Below, in pieces: positions 29,401-37,450 of a stretch of 64,000 nucleotides of DNA (position 1 is its first letter; every line of letters begins with the position of its first letter). A program made the translations under genes and the position numbers. Origin of the DNA: Amoebophrya sp. A120 (taxonomy: Eukaryota; Sar; Dinophyceae; Syndiniales; Amoebophryaceae); assembly GCA_905178155.1 (NCBI GenBank), contig CAJINV010000007.1, forward strand, positions 876,627 to 940,626, written 5' to 3'. Below the pieces are notes generated by a model. The model was not told the origin of the DNA. It saw only the letters and a list, made by a program, of their open reading frames with translations, and searched no databases.

Positions 29401-32236
29401 GGGTCAGAGACATACCCAACCGGCGATCGCAGGCCATCAGCTGCGATTGCCGGATGCCCTCATGAACGACCACCAGAACCCCGGGGCGCAGGCGTTTTAG
29501 CTGTCTGGCCTCCCGTTTTGCAGCGCTGCTTCGCCTCGCCGAAGGCTCGCGCCCTGTGCTTCGCTGGGGGCTTCCATACGAACCCGCCAGGCGCGGAAGG
29601 CTCGGAAGCGGCCACCCGGCCGCCTGCGGTGGGGCCCTCCCAAAAAATGAAACGGCACGCGCCAGCGCCGCCCATCTCGGGCGAGGCTTTGGCGGCGCAT
29701 GCGGCCGGCCCGGCCATGCAGCGGCCCGCGGGCCAACCCGCGGCAAAGATTCGCTGCGCGGGAGCCCGACAGCTAGTTGCCATCCGGCCGGCGGGCGAAG
29801 GGCCGGGCGGCCGGCCGGCCGGGCCGTCCCTTGACCCCGGCCCTTGACCCCGGAGCTCGCCGCGATTTTCCCGGGATTTTGAAGCCCAAAAATGACCCAA
29901 AAATGGCCGCCAAATCGAATGAGATAGCCCCTTAACGTTTTTGATCAACAAGACAGGGAAAATGGCCGCGAGTCGACCCCGATTGTTGGCGTGAGTGCTC
30001 GGAAAGGCCCGGCCGTGTCGCCGAGGCTTCTCGGAGAAGGCATCCCGAGCCGGATCGCGGTTGCCTGGCTTCTTGGGTTGCGTGGGTGTGGGGTGGCATC
30101 GGGCACGCAGCTGGCTGCCCGGCGCGGCTGTGCCGCCCCTCGATGCGAAAGCGGAAGCGTAGTGGGCGCAGGTGGGCGGCCCACATTCGCCGACCGCGCC
30201 AGGTTTCGGAAGGGGGCACGGGGGCGGGGGGAAGAATTTGTGCCTTGGGAGGATTCCCAACGTGGCCCGCGTCGCAGCCGCAACGAGCTGCAGAAAAAGC
30301 GCAAGCGGGGCAAAGGAAGCCAAAGCACAGCCGTGCGCCCAAAGGTAGCTGCGTTGTGCATGCCCCAGCCCAAGGCCCCGAAGGTGGGAGATGGGCCCTG
30401 CGCCGCTATGAGGCTTCATGACTTGCACGGCCGGCGTGGTAGACGAAGCGCACAAAGTGCTTGAGGTGGAAGCGGGTCGACGCTTGTCGCGCGCAACTAG
30501 AGGCGTAGTATGCCCCTTGGGTGTCATCAACAGTGCCAGGCCCTGCGAGCCCCAGCAACAAGAGGCGACCGCGCCAACTCCCTTCGCCTTATTATCGGGA
30601 GAGGCGCGAGACCCAAATTTTTTTTTTCGTTTTGTTGAAAAGAAGGTCTTGTTGACAGATTTCGCTACCGTAGCAATACAAATTTCCCGTACATGTACAA
30701 GGTGCATCACAAATTTCACCACTTTGGATCGTAAAACTTGTCATGCTAAACTAGGATCGAAGCCAAGTTTTGTCATGCGGACACCGCATTTGTATGTGTA
30801 CGGGAAATTTACTGCGGATCGCTGTGGCGTGTTTCGTTTTTTCTCCTCGACGTGTCGTTTTGAGAATCACAAATACAAAAGCAAAAACGTGATCAATTCT
30901 AATTCTGTTATGAATATAAAAATCAAGCATGAACAAGACGAAAACGATATCCTGAGTAAAAACGTACCCACCCCAGAGTTGTCATGCAAATCTGCATGCC
31001 AAAAAGGTTTCCCATGCGGAGCCCCATGAGAAGCATTTTCTAGTCGTGTTTTAGAATTTGTGATGCTCTAATCAGCATGATATGCTAGATCTGTGATGCT
31101 GCTGGAGGTAGCTAAACAGGATAAGGATTACACTACGAGGATAAACTTGTCATGCGAAACAACCAAAGCTGGATGATTTGTCTAGCAGATTTCTCATCTT
31201 GACTCTGGTGTGCGTACGTTTTTACTCAGGATAAACGATCAAACCAGCTACCCCGCCGCGGCGAATGCCGACGGGAACTTCCCGCCGTCAAAATTCGACC
31301 TGTACGAGTGCAATTTGCCATATGGCGTTCTCAAATGTTACATTCTCAGCTGTTACATGATTTGTAATGCAAAACCACAATCAGAATCGACGCGAGCAAG
31401 CTGCTTCGCATGACAAATTCTCGAAGAGCCAAACAGGCTGAGAATCTTTGCCAGATCTGTCATGCAAGACCCGCAAGGTGACCCCTTTCAGTTTTGCCAT
31501 TCTTGCATCGCAAATCCGTGTAACAGTTGAGAATGTAACGTTTGAGAACGCCATATGCCGCTGTCCTTATCCTCGAACCAAACTACGAAACTGAAGCACT
31601 TTGGCGATAACGCGGAGTTATGCATTGCAAAAATATCTTACTCGTATGAATGCATTACAAATTTCCTGAGCTTGAGAAGTGAAATTTGTAATGCGGATTT
31701 ACCTTAAGAGGGAGATTTGTAATGCATGATTGCAATTACTACGAGTGCGATACTTTTGCCTAGGATAGGAGTCCACTTTGATGGCCGAGTTTGACTGCGA
31801 GACCCGGATCGCGAGGTATTTGTTTATCGAACTCCCCCCGGCTTTTGCGGACGCGAAGCGGTTAGGCAATACAAATTTCCCGTACATGTACAACATGCAT
31901 CACAAATTTCGCCAATTTGGAGCGTAAAACTTGGCATGCTAAACAAGGAGCGAAGCCAAGTTTTGTCATGCAGAGACCACCAAATCTGTAGTGTACGCGT
32001 GCGGGGGGAAATTATTTACTGTGGATAGCGGTACTTGGCTTTGAACGAAGTGAAGGTGTACGGGCGGTACGAGGGGTTCCGGCCCTATGTGAATCCGATG
32101 CCGTGTATCCAAGAAAAAACACCCGACCCCATCCAATTTGTCAATTACAATTGTCATGCAAAACGTGCATAAATTCCAGAGTTTGTGGTCATGCAAAAAA
32201 TGGATGGGGATGGGTGTTTTTTCCTGGATGACGTGA
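20449..32236 (+). CDS. Gene 3: coiled-coil protein with F5/8C or fucolectin-like C-terminal domain
   Basis: Exons: to 20969, 21278-21353, 21624-21739, 21959-22057, 22316-22524, 22811-22880, 23172-23308, 23489-23549, 23711-23760, 24046-24081, 24391-24534, 24824-24928, 25208-25269, 25426-25463, 25747-26054, 26381-26888, 27103-27172, 27446-27511, 27770-27845, 28136-28197, 28352-28380, 28545-28614, 28787-29157, 30826-30947, 31239-31320, 31561-31618, 31773-31862, 32033-32105, stop closing at 32236. At least about 1200 residues; the true start is not found. The first two thirds are Lys/Glu/Ala-rich coiled coil and acidic linker. The end reads YLQIDFGDKIPITKVQLYAR, later IARYLFIELP and YLALNEVKVYG, the first and last strands of an F5/8 type C or fucolectin-type sugar-binding domain, here with inserts. 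One frame slip occurs at the 29158-30820 junction. Role: probably glycan binding; no signal peptide seen. Confidence 0.75.
20970..21272 (+). mobile_element. Introner, family E
   Basis: Starts TATGCTGTGTAAAAACGTCC, ends GGTTTTACTGACGATA. Direct repeat CAGAC on both sides. Confidence 0.9.
21354..21618 (+). mobile_element. Introner, family B
   Basis: Starts TATGGCTTGCAAATATGTC, ends TTTTGCACTTGATA. Direct repeat AGCCG on both sides. Confidence 0.9.
21740..21953 (+). mobile_element. Introner, family C
   Basis: Starts TATCACAGGAAAAAAGTGT, ends ACTTTTTTCTCGTGATA. Direct repeat CAAAA on both sides. Confidence 0.9.
22058..22310 (+). mobile_element. Introner, family J
   Basis: Starts TATAACCCGCTCAGGCG, ends CACCTGAGCGGGTTATA. 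Direct repeat AACGG on both sides. Best-preserved J copy. Confidence 0.92.
22525..22805 (+). mobile_element. Introner, family E
   Basis: Starts TATCGTATTTAAAAACGTCC, ends GTTTTTACACAGGATA. Direct repeat CTCCA on both sides. Confidence 0.9.
22881..23166 (+). mobile_element. Introner, family E, changed left tip
   Basis: Starts TACCATATGTAAAAACGTC instead of TATCCTGAG; ends TTTTTACTCAGGATA. Direct repeat GCGAG on both sides fixes the boundary. Confidence 0.88.
23309..23483 (+). mobile_element. Introner, family A
   Basis: Starts TATGTATTGCAAAAGAAG, ends CTTTTGCAATGCATA. Flanks CGAAG and CGCAA (3 of 5). Confidence 0.8.
23550..23705 (+). mobile_element. Introner, family A
   Basis: Starts TATGCTCTGCAAAAGTATCG, ends CTTTTGCAATGCATA. 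Flanks CTGGC and CTATC (3 of 5). Confidence 0.82.
23761..24040 (+). mobile_element. Introner, family E
   Basis: Starts TATCCTGAGTAAAAACGTAC, ends TTTTTCCTCAGGATA. Direct repeat CTCGG on both sides. Confidence 0.92.
24082..24385 (+). mobile_element. Introner, D-like variant with C-run
   Basis: Starts TATCAAAAGGAACCCCCC, ends GGGGTTTTCCTCGCAATA. Flanks TGCTG and TGATT (3 of 5). The paired C-run and G-run keep the ends complementary despite divergence. Confidence 0.8.
24535..24818 (+). mobile_element. Introner, family E
   Basis: Starts TATTGTGAGGGAAAATGTCC, ends GTTTTTACTCAGAATA. Direct repeat CTGGA on both sides. Confidence 0.9.
24929..25202 (+). mobile_element. Introner, family B
   Basis: Starts TATCAAATGCAAATATGTC, ends ATATTTGCAGTTCATA. 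Flanks GTTTT and GCTTT (4 of 5). Confidence 0.88.
25270..25420 (+). mobile_element. Introner, family A
   Basis: Starts TATGCATTGCAAAAGTATCG, ends GCTTTTGCAGCGGATA. Direct repeat AGAAG on both sides. Confidence 0.92.
25464..25741 (+). mobile_element. Introner, family E
   Basis: Starts TATCCTGAGCAAAAACGTAC, ends TTTTTCCTCAGGATA. Direct repeat AAGCT on both sides. Confidence 0.92.
26055..26375 (+). mobile_element. Introner, family D
   Basis: Starts TATCGTGAGGAAAAATCCCC, ends GATTTTTCCTTACGATA. Direct repeat CTTGA on both sides. Near-perfect inverted repeat. Confidence 0.92.
26889..27097 (+). mobile_element. Introner, family M
   Basis: Starts TATCCAAGAAAAAAACTGTG, ends CAGTTTTTTTCTTGGATA. Direct repeat AAGGA on both sides. 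Confidence 0.92.
27173..27440 (+). mobile_element. Introner, family B, first base changed
   Basis: Starts CATCAACCGCAAACATGTC (T to C at the first base), ends ATTTGCATTTGATA. Direct repeat TGAAG on both sides. Confidence 0.88.
27512..27764 (+). mobile_element. Introner, family B
   Basis: Starts TATCAGATGCAAATATGTC, ends ATTTGTATTTGATA. Flanks TACTG and GACTG (4 of 5). Confidence 0.88.
27846..28130 (+). mobile_element. Introner, family E
   Basis: Starts TATCCGCAGCAAAAACGCTC, ends GTTTTTGCGCAGCATA. Direct repeat TTACA on both sides. Confidence 0.9.
28198..28346 (+). mobile_element. Introner, family A
   Basis: Starts TATGCAGTGCAAAAGCATCG, ends CTTTTGCAGTTCATA. Direct repeat TGGAA on both sides. 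Confidence 0.9.
28381..28539 (+). mobile_element. Introner, family N
   Basis: Starts TATCACAGCAAAAAGTGTTA, ends GACGCTTTTCCTTGTGATA. Direct repeat GATTT on both sides. Contains the palindrome GTTAACGTTAAC at its left end. Confidence 0.9.
28615..28786 (+). other. Conventional GT-AG intron in gene 3
   Basis: GTATGG donor, AAAAAGTAG acceptor; phase 0 junction Met-Leu to Asn-Leu-Phe. No inverted or direct repeats. Confidence 0.8.
29158..30820 (+). mobile_element. Introner, family F, carrying a 1.5-kb insertion
   Basis: Left tip TATGCAAT, then the insertion, then the rest of an F element ending AATTTACTGCGGATC. Direct repeat GCTGT at 29153-29157 and 30821-30825. Removing it by the usual rule leaves the downstream exon one base out of frame; keeping one more base at 29158 would restore it. 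Confidence 0.85.
29166..30672. mobile_element. 1.5-kb GC-rich element with terminal inverted repeats
   Basis: The left end TACGCCAGCGAAATCTGTC and the reverse complement of the right end, TACGGTAGCGAAATCTGTC, pair; the pairing extends about 50 bp through a T/A-rich stretch. Direct repeat GCAAT at 29161-29165 and 30673-30677. The interior is strongly GC-rich with open frames on both strands (the longest, 420 codons, is on the minus strand) but no transposase motif. Probably a non-autonomous element; the long frames are expected by chance at this base composition. Confidence 0.85.
30948..31233 (+). mobile_element. Introner, family E
   Basis: Starts TATCCTGAGTAAAAACGTAC, ends GTTTTTACTCAGGATA. 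Direct repeat AACGA on both sides. Confidence 0.92.
31321..31555 (+). mobile_element. Introner, family H
   Basis: Starts TATGGCGTTCTCAAATG, ends CGTTTGAGAACGCCATA. Flanks TGCCA and TGCCG (4 of 5). Confidence 0.9.
31619..31767 (+). mobile_element. Introner, family A
   Basis: Starts TATGCATTGCAAAAATATC, ends CTTTTGCCTAGGATA. Direct repeat GGAGT on both sides. This is the uninterrupted reference for the split copy at 11038. Confidence 0.92.
31863..32027 (+). mobile_element. Introner, family F
   Basis: Starts TAGGCAATACAAATTTCCC, ends TTATTTACTGTGGATA. Direct repeat GCGGT on both sides. Confidence 0.9.
32106..32230 (+). mobile_element. Introner, family I; junction forms the stop codon of gene 3
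   Basis: Starts TATCCAAGAAAAAACACCC, ends GTTTTTTCCTGGATG. Flanks CCGTG and ACGTG (4 of 5). After removal, CCG-TG joins A to give TGA directly behind the lectin-like domain. Confidence 0.85.
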
Positions 32237-32300
32237 GGCGGGAGGGGAGTGGTGTGTTGGAAGTTTTGTTGCGAGAGGTACTTATTAGAAATGGAGTTTC

Positions 32301-32340
32301 AGATGACACAGATGATGACGGCTGGACGGATTTTTTGTTT
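32301..32340 (+). repeat. Dispersed repeat R1, copy 1 (interrupted by an introner)
   Basis: Core ACAGATGATGACGGCTGGAC followed by GGATTTTTTGTTTTT. It shares this core with copies near 33870, 34976, 35251 and 36127. Family H is inserted at its 3' end. Confidence 0.85.
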
Positions 32341-32576
32341 TTCTGGCGTTCTCAACTGTTACATTCTCAACTGTTACATGAATTTGTGATGCAAGAATGG
32401 CAAAAGTGACAAGGGGAATCTTGCGCGTCTTGCATGACAGATCTGGCACCGATTGCCAGCCTGTTTGGCCCTCTGCAAGTTTGTCATGCGAAGCAGCTTG
32501 ATGCTGTCGATTCTGAAGGCAATTTTGCATGACAAATCATGTAACAGTTGAGAATGTAACGTTTGAGAACGCCATA
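32341..32576 (+). mobile_element. Introner, family H, in repeat DNA
   Basis: Left end TTCTGGCGTTCTCAACTG (tip changed), right end TTTGAGAACGCCATA. Flanks TGTTT on both sides. It lies beyond the gene 3 stop in repeat R1, so if spliced it is in a 3' untranslated region. Confidence 0.8.
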
Positions 32577-32619
32577 TGTTTTTCTGGCCAGTTGTAAGTA
32601 TAACGATGTGGATGTACGT

Positions 32620-33120
32620 TTATTATGCAAATCAATACACATCACAGATGAAACAGTACCGTTTTACAAGAAGTGATGAAATAACAATAAGAATAATTAC
32701 TGTAGTACTAAGCAAACGAGCAGTGACAGTGAGTGCTACCCCGCTGCCGCTGCTGGGTCGTTTATTAGAGAATAAAGAAGATTTGATACAGACCAGACAT
32801 GGACCGTTTTTTAGAAAAAGTTAAGGCTCGCACGTCCATCTCTAGACAGCCAAAACGCATTGTATAGAAGACACAGAAGAAGCCTGCCCCTGCCCATGTT
32901 GCAAATCGAAATAGTACGCAGCTACATCATAATGGAGCAATAGCAAAAATACTCGATGTTGTGCCAACACTCCATAAGTCCTTTTTGCAGCTGCCAAGCA
33001 GTGAATGATTAGGAGAAAAACTAAAACTCTCTTTTGAATGAAAAACACGATGACAACTTCTACATGTGATTCCCATATGGATAAGTAGCCGTAGCACCTT
33101 CCTGAGTGTACACGACTACG
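32620..33120. repeat. Dispersed repeat R2, copy 1
   Basis: Matches 36165-36236 plus 37024-37450 over most of its length, including CAGACCAGACATGGACCG-like sequence, ACCAAAACGCATTGTATA and ATGTGATTCCCATATGGATA. No coding role evident. Confidence 0.8.
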
Positions 33121-33519
33121 AGTGCTACAGGAAATGCAATGTACAGTGTCGCAATTAAAGTGGCATCATGAGGCCGAAGCGGCGAAACACAGCTTTGTCC
33201 ATTGTGTTTGCTCCACGAACTACCGAGCCCCAATAAGTCATTCCCATTCTCCATATTTTGCTGTTGTGATAAGTTTAAGTACGAGAGAAAAAATGCATAA
33301 GTACGAGAGAAAAAATGCATTTTTTGGATGCTGAAGGACGCGAGTCAATTTTTGACAAGCGATAGTGGTCTGTTTTGCCTTTTTCGACAAGAAGAGAAGC
33401 AGTCTGTTTCCATTGGCGGTTTGCGCAGCTGGCTTCCTTTCCAACATTCGGTGGAGCCCACACGATGCGCAACGATCCAACTTCTGGCTTTTGGTACAAC
33501 TTCTATTGTTATCCGCACA

Positions 33520-33835
33520 TTTTTGATCGCTGTGGGTGCGAATGATGAAAAAGTTCTGTTTTAAGAGATTTTCCAATTCTGTTTGCGATCATTTTCCCAC
33601 GGCTCCAGCTACCAGCTGGTCTTCGGTTTCATCTTGTTACGCTGAGTCGGTTAGTGTAAGAGCAGATGTCATTTCCATGCAAATGCGATGCAGCTGACAC
33701 AGGGATGAAACACTGTTACTGGCTGTCGCTTTTTTTTTCCGATTTGGATACAGACCAGACATCGACCGTTTTTTAGAAAAAGGTTAAGGTTCGCACGTTC
33801 ATCTCTAGACAACCAAAACGCATTGTAGGTAGTGA
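33520..33835. repeat. Dispersed repeat R3, copy 1, and R2 fragment
   Basis: 33540-33745 resembles 45080-45330 (shared AGCTGGTCTTCGGTTTCATC and GGCTGTCGCTTTTT). 33745-33830 repeats the ACAGACCAGACATCGACCG part of R2. Confidence 0.75.
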
Positions 33836-33865
33836 GGTCACCGCACCACAGATGTATGTAGTGAC

Positions 33866-33938
33866 GTCAGATCAGATGACACAGATGACGACGGCTGAAC
33901 GGATTTTTTGTTTTTCAATACACACAGAGGAAACAGTA
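33866..33938 (+). repeat. Dispersed repeat R1, copy 2
   Basis: Same core as copy 1, extended by CAATACACACAGAGGAAACA. The preceding ATGTATGTAGTGACGTCAGA is shared with copy 4. Confidence 0.85.
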
Positions 33939-33979
33939 TGAGAGCGTCAGGTCGTTATTTTGCTTTTACTTTCAAAATT

Positions 33980-34140
33980 TTTTTTTGGTGCAGGAGGTCG
34001 CTCCAGGTGTGTTTACAAGCGGCCAGATAACTCGATACTTAGTGGAGCTACCACAGGAATATAGGACAAACGAGACTAATAGCGTTCTAGGGACAAAAGT
34101 GCCACCCTCGATCACCGGATCACCGCGACCGGCATTGCAT
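33980..34140 (+). other. Possible orphan exon
   Basis: After a T-run and GGTGCAG an open stretch reads EVAPGVFTSGQITRYLVELP and stops near 34142. It has coding-like composition but no neighbour to join, so it may be a gene or transposon remnant. Confidence 0.2.
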
Positions 34141-34780
34141 TGAAATGCCCTGATCCGAGTTTGAGCGGCGCCTGGCGTGGGGCGTCGTCCCGGGACATGT
34201 TCCTCTGTGTGTGACATGCGTGTTGCAACGCAACCGCGCCGGATAAGGCCAGTCAGACCCATGAACCAATGTCCAAAAATTTGCAACGCTTTCGGGGGAA
34301 AACCAGGGTTGCCAGAAGGACATACTCGGCTGCGAAGCCCGCGCGAAATAAGTGGCGCGCTGTGCGAATAAAGTCACGCGGTGGCCGTTGCAAAGCCACA
34401 GTGTGCAGGAAGGCCACAGTACCGACCCCGCGCCTGACTAGGGGCGCCTTCGCATGCCAAGCGCGGAGCTGGCCACCTCCGCTCTTCGGGTGGTGTTTGA
34501 TGCGCTTGCGGCGCAGTCTCCCGGCCGTTGCCCGCTTGCGACGCATCGGCCCCTTCTGCATTTCTGCATGGGCGCGCCTCGGGCGTAATGGTGCCCTGGC
34601 AGCGGCGCTGCAAGATGGGTGGCCGAGAAAAGGCAAGCCTCCTGCTGGACAGGTGCACGACTTCGGCCGGCCGCTGTGTTTGGCGCCCGAAGTCCGCCCC
34701 ATGTCCTGAGTGCAACAATTCGAACTCTCATTCATGAGGCGCCTTCGAGACGAGTACCTTTCACCCCCCTCCGGCACCCC
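34140..34780. other. GC-rich island
   Basis: Strongly GC-rich with open frames on both strands and no motif. Composition resembles the elements at 29166 and 50587, but I find no matching terminal repeats. Confidence 0.4.
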
Positions 34781-34783
34781 TCT

Positions 34784-34895
34784 CGGCTGCCTCTAAGTAG
34801 TTGAGCATAAAATGACCATAGCATGCGGGCTGGAGTCATTTGGGGGGTCGTTCGGCACCCCCTGATCCTCAACTACTTAGAGGGTGCCCGAAGAG
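34784..34895. repeat. Inverted repeat flanking a short unique loop
   Basis: Arms CTCTAAGTAGTTGAG (34791-34805) and CTCAACTACTTAGAG (34867-34881) are exact complements, with weaker pairing outward. Could form a hairpin or be a small inverted-repeat element. Confidence 0.7.
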
Positions 34896-34975
34896 GGTCC
34901 AGAAGGGGTCGCCCTTCTTGGGAAAATGAAATATCTGGCCAGAGGATCCCCTCTCGCCAACTCACTGGGCAAGAG

Positions 34976-35035
34976 TGACACAGATGATGACGGCTGGACG
35001 GATTTTTTGTTTTTCAATACACACAGAGGAAACAG
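34976..35035 (+). repeat. Dispersed repeat R1, copy 3
   Basis: Full core plus AATACACACAGAGGAAACAG, directly followed by a family O fragment. Confidence 0.85.
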
Positions 35036-35228
35036 TATGACACCCTCAGAATGGAAATCCTCAAAGTGGAAATAATTTGTGATGCATGAAATGCGACACC
35101 AAAAAGACTGTATTGCAGAGAACGCCATGGAGGCTGACTACTGTGCTGCTACGGGTTCAGGATTGGGCTGCTGATTAGCATGAGAGAAGCGCACCCCTTT
35201 GCCTAACGAGCATGACAAACACGTTTTC
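35036..35228 (+). mobile_element. Introner fragment, family O, right end missing
   Basis: Starts TATGACACCCTCAGAATGG and runs parallel to the intact O copy at 58044, but stops where R1-type sequence resumes, losing its right arm. It cannot form the terminal pairing. Confidence 0.8.
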
Positions 35229-35230
35229 CA

Positions 35231-35306
35231 CAGATGTATGTAGTGACGTCAGATCAGATGACACAGATGATGACGGCTGGACGGATTTTTTGTTTTTCAA
35301 TACACT
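35231..35306 (+). repeat. Dispersed repeat R1, copy 4
   Basis: Same core with the upstream ATGTATGTAGTGACGTCAGA shared with copy 2. Confidence 0.85.
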
Positions 35307-35308
35307 CA

Positions 35309-35617
35309 TACAAATGTTGCGACAATTTCAATCGACAAAGTTGAAATGATTTGCCATGCATAAAATGCGACACAAAGACTGACTCTATTGCTGAAGGCGC
35401 AAGGGAGGCAGATTCTAGTGCTGGTAAGGGTCAAGAATTGGGCTGCTGACTAGCATGACAGGGAGCAGCCATCTTGCCCTAAACAACATGACAGACTTGC
35501 TTCAGAGGCCAGGAAAATTTGTCATGCGCCGATTGGAAACTGTGGGTCCAACTGGTATAGATTTTACGCATCACAAATTATTTCAACTTTGTCGATTTCA
35601 ACTCTGACACATCCATA
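35309..35617 (+). mobile_element. Introner, family G, degraded left end
   Basis: Left end weakly resembles family G (TTTCAATCGACAAAGTTG inside); right end ends CTGACACATCCATA. Left flank is lost. Confidence 0.7.
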
Positions 35618-36017
35618 CAGGAGTCAGATTCAGATATTCATCCCGTCTCCGAAGCTGCGAGCTACTCCGCGGAAAAGTTTTCCCATTTTGTCGTAGAAAC
35701 CGGAATGGATTTCTTCATGAGCTGTGTTTGCGGATTATGCAATACAAACTTCCCGTAGCCCCCGTACATGTACAAAATGCATGACAAATTTCGTCAACTT
35801 GCAGTTGTGTCCAACTTCTCTTTGTCATGCTAAACTAGGATCGAAACCCAGTTTTGTCATGCAGCGACTGCATTTGTACGTGGACGTCGGGAAATTTACC
35901 GTGGATACGGATGTTTGAATTGTGGCGATTTGAAAACCTCCATGGCCTTCGGGAATTTTCAAGAAGCCGGAACTAGGTTAACCTTTGGCGACGCGGTGAT
36001 CGGAATGATGCTGGCGC
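35618..36017 (+). pseudogene. Duplicated fragment of gene 4 (diacylglycerol-lipase-like)
   Basis: Nearly identical to 55491-55884: exon sequence, the family F introner at the same codon, and the following exon up to CTGGCGC. It is bounded by a family G right end and a family I left end that the intact gene lacks at these points. No start, no lipase domain and no continuation are present, so it is a non-functional partial copy. Confidence 0.85.
35736..35907 (+). mobile_element. Introner, family F, inside the duplicated fragment
   Basis: Same site and direct repeat CGGAT as the copy at 55606, so the insertion preceded the duplication. Confidence 0.88.
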
Positions 36018-36118
36018 TATCCAGGAAAAAACACCCATCCCCATCCATTTCTTGCATGGCGAACACTGCAAATTATGCATGTTTTGCATGACAAATTGGA
36101 AAATTGGAAAATTGGAAT
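36018..36118 (+). mobile_element. Introner fragment, family I, right end missing
   Basis: Starts TATCCAGGAAAAAACACCC, then runs into a small GGAAAATT tandem and R1 copy 5 without its right arm. Confidence 0.75.
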
Positions 36119-36126
36119 TTGATTTC

Positions 36127-36236
36127 AGACGACACAGATGATGACGGCTGGACGGATTTTTTGTTTTTCAATACACACAGAGGAAACAGTACCGTTTTAC
36201 AAGTGAGGGAATAACAATCACTACTATTTTTAAGCA
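36127..36236 (+). repeat. Dispersed repeat R1 copy 5 and start of R2 copy 2
   Basis: R1 core followed by AGAGGAAACAGTACCGTTTT, where R2 copy 2 begins. R2 is broken at 36237 by an insertion. Confidence 0.8.
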
Positions 36237-37014
36237 CACTTGCGCCCTCGGATGTCGTGTTCCGTTCTTGTTCTGTGTTGGTACCTGCGATGCTACTCTG
36301 CCATTATCGGTTCTTCCTTTATGACTGCTTCTCCGGAGAGATTCATATCGTCGTCCACCGCTCTCATCGGCACATCGAATGCCCTTGGTTTTTTGTTTTC
36401 GACTATTGTTCTTAAGCTCGACTTTCTCATTTTCGATCACCATGCTCTACGTTCTCGACTTCGACGTTCTCGTTCTAGTTCTCCATGCTCGACGTTCTCG
36501 ATCTCGATATATATGCTCTACGTCTTCGATCTCGACGTCCTTTCTTCTGTAGATTTAGTTCTCAACGTTCTCGGCCGGTCATTAGATCTTGTTCTCGACG
36601 TTCTCGACATGTTCTAGATCTTCGACTTCTCGTTCTCGATATCGACCTCGATTGCTGTGCCCCGAGCGATTTTTTCAGCCTGCGCTTCTCCGCCGCCTTT
36701 TCCTCTCATTCCTTTCTTTCAAGCACGTTGTTATCGTGGTTTTGTGGTCGGTGAACCGGTACCCCTGTCCGCCATAAAAATCTGTGTCACTTTAACAAGC
36801 GAGCACTCCCTTACACTTTCTCTTTCTTCTGCCTCACAGGGCAGCGAGTCTGTGTTCGGTGAGACGGCAGGGGCTGTAGTGCTTTCCTTTCTTTTTCGGT
36901 CTTCCCCCGAGTGAGTTCGGTGTGATTTTGTTATGCCCGAGCGAATCCGAGCTACCAAATATTCCTGTTCTCTGTTCTCATGCACACCTTTTGTATGAAA
37001 AAATTCAAATTTGA
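36237..37014. mobile_element. Insertion of 778 bp into repeat R2
   Basis: TTTTAAGCA occurs at 36228-36236 and again at 37015-37023, and R2 resumes exactly after the second copy. No terminal inverted repeat is visible. It contains a degenerate minisatellite (36410-36650). Confidence 0.6.
36410..36650. repeat. Degenerate minisatellite
   Basis: Repeated units around GTTCTCGACGTTCTCGA in about a dozen imperfect copies. Open frames here come from the repeat. Confidence 0.7.
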
Positions 37015-37023
37015 TTTTAAGCA

Positions 37024-37450
37024 GGCGAGCAGTGAGTGCTACTGCTACCCTGCTGCTCCTGGGTCGTTTAGAGAATATAGAAGATTAGATACAGACCAGA
37101 CGTCGACCGTTTTTTAGAAGAGGTTCCTTAAAAATGCTCCGTTCGTACGTCTATCACTAGACAACCAAAACGCATTGTATAATAGACAAGAAGCCTGCCC
37201 ATGTTGTAAAGTGAAATATGGAGTTGTAAAGCGAAATATGGATATGGAGCAACAGGAATAGCAATAGATACTCGTTGCGCCAAGTACACTCCGTAAGTCC
37301 TTCCTGCAGCTGCCAAGCAGTGAATGACATATGAGAAAAAACCTTCTTTTGAATAAAAAACACGATGACTTCTACATGTGATTCCCATATGGATAACTAG
37401 CCGCAGCACGACCTTCCTGAGTGTACACCACGACTTCCTGAGTGTACAAC
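37024..37450. repeat. Dispersed repeat R2, copy 2, second part
   Basis: Continues R2 after the insertion; shares TGCCAAGCAGTGAATGA and ATGTGATTCCCATATGGATA with copy 1. Confidence 0.8.

Noticed and set aside
29460-30722. 420-codon minus-strand frame
   Set aside because: Lies across the GC-rich 1.5-kb element and extends into introner sequence; composition-driven, no motif.
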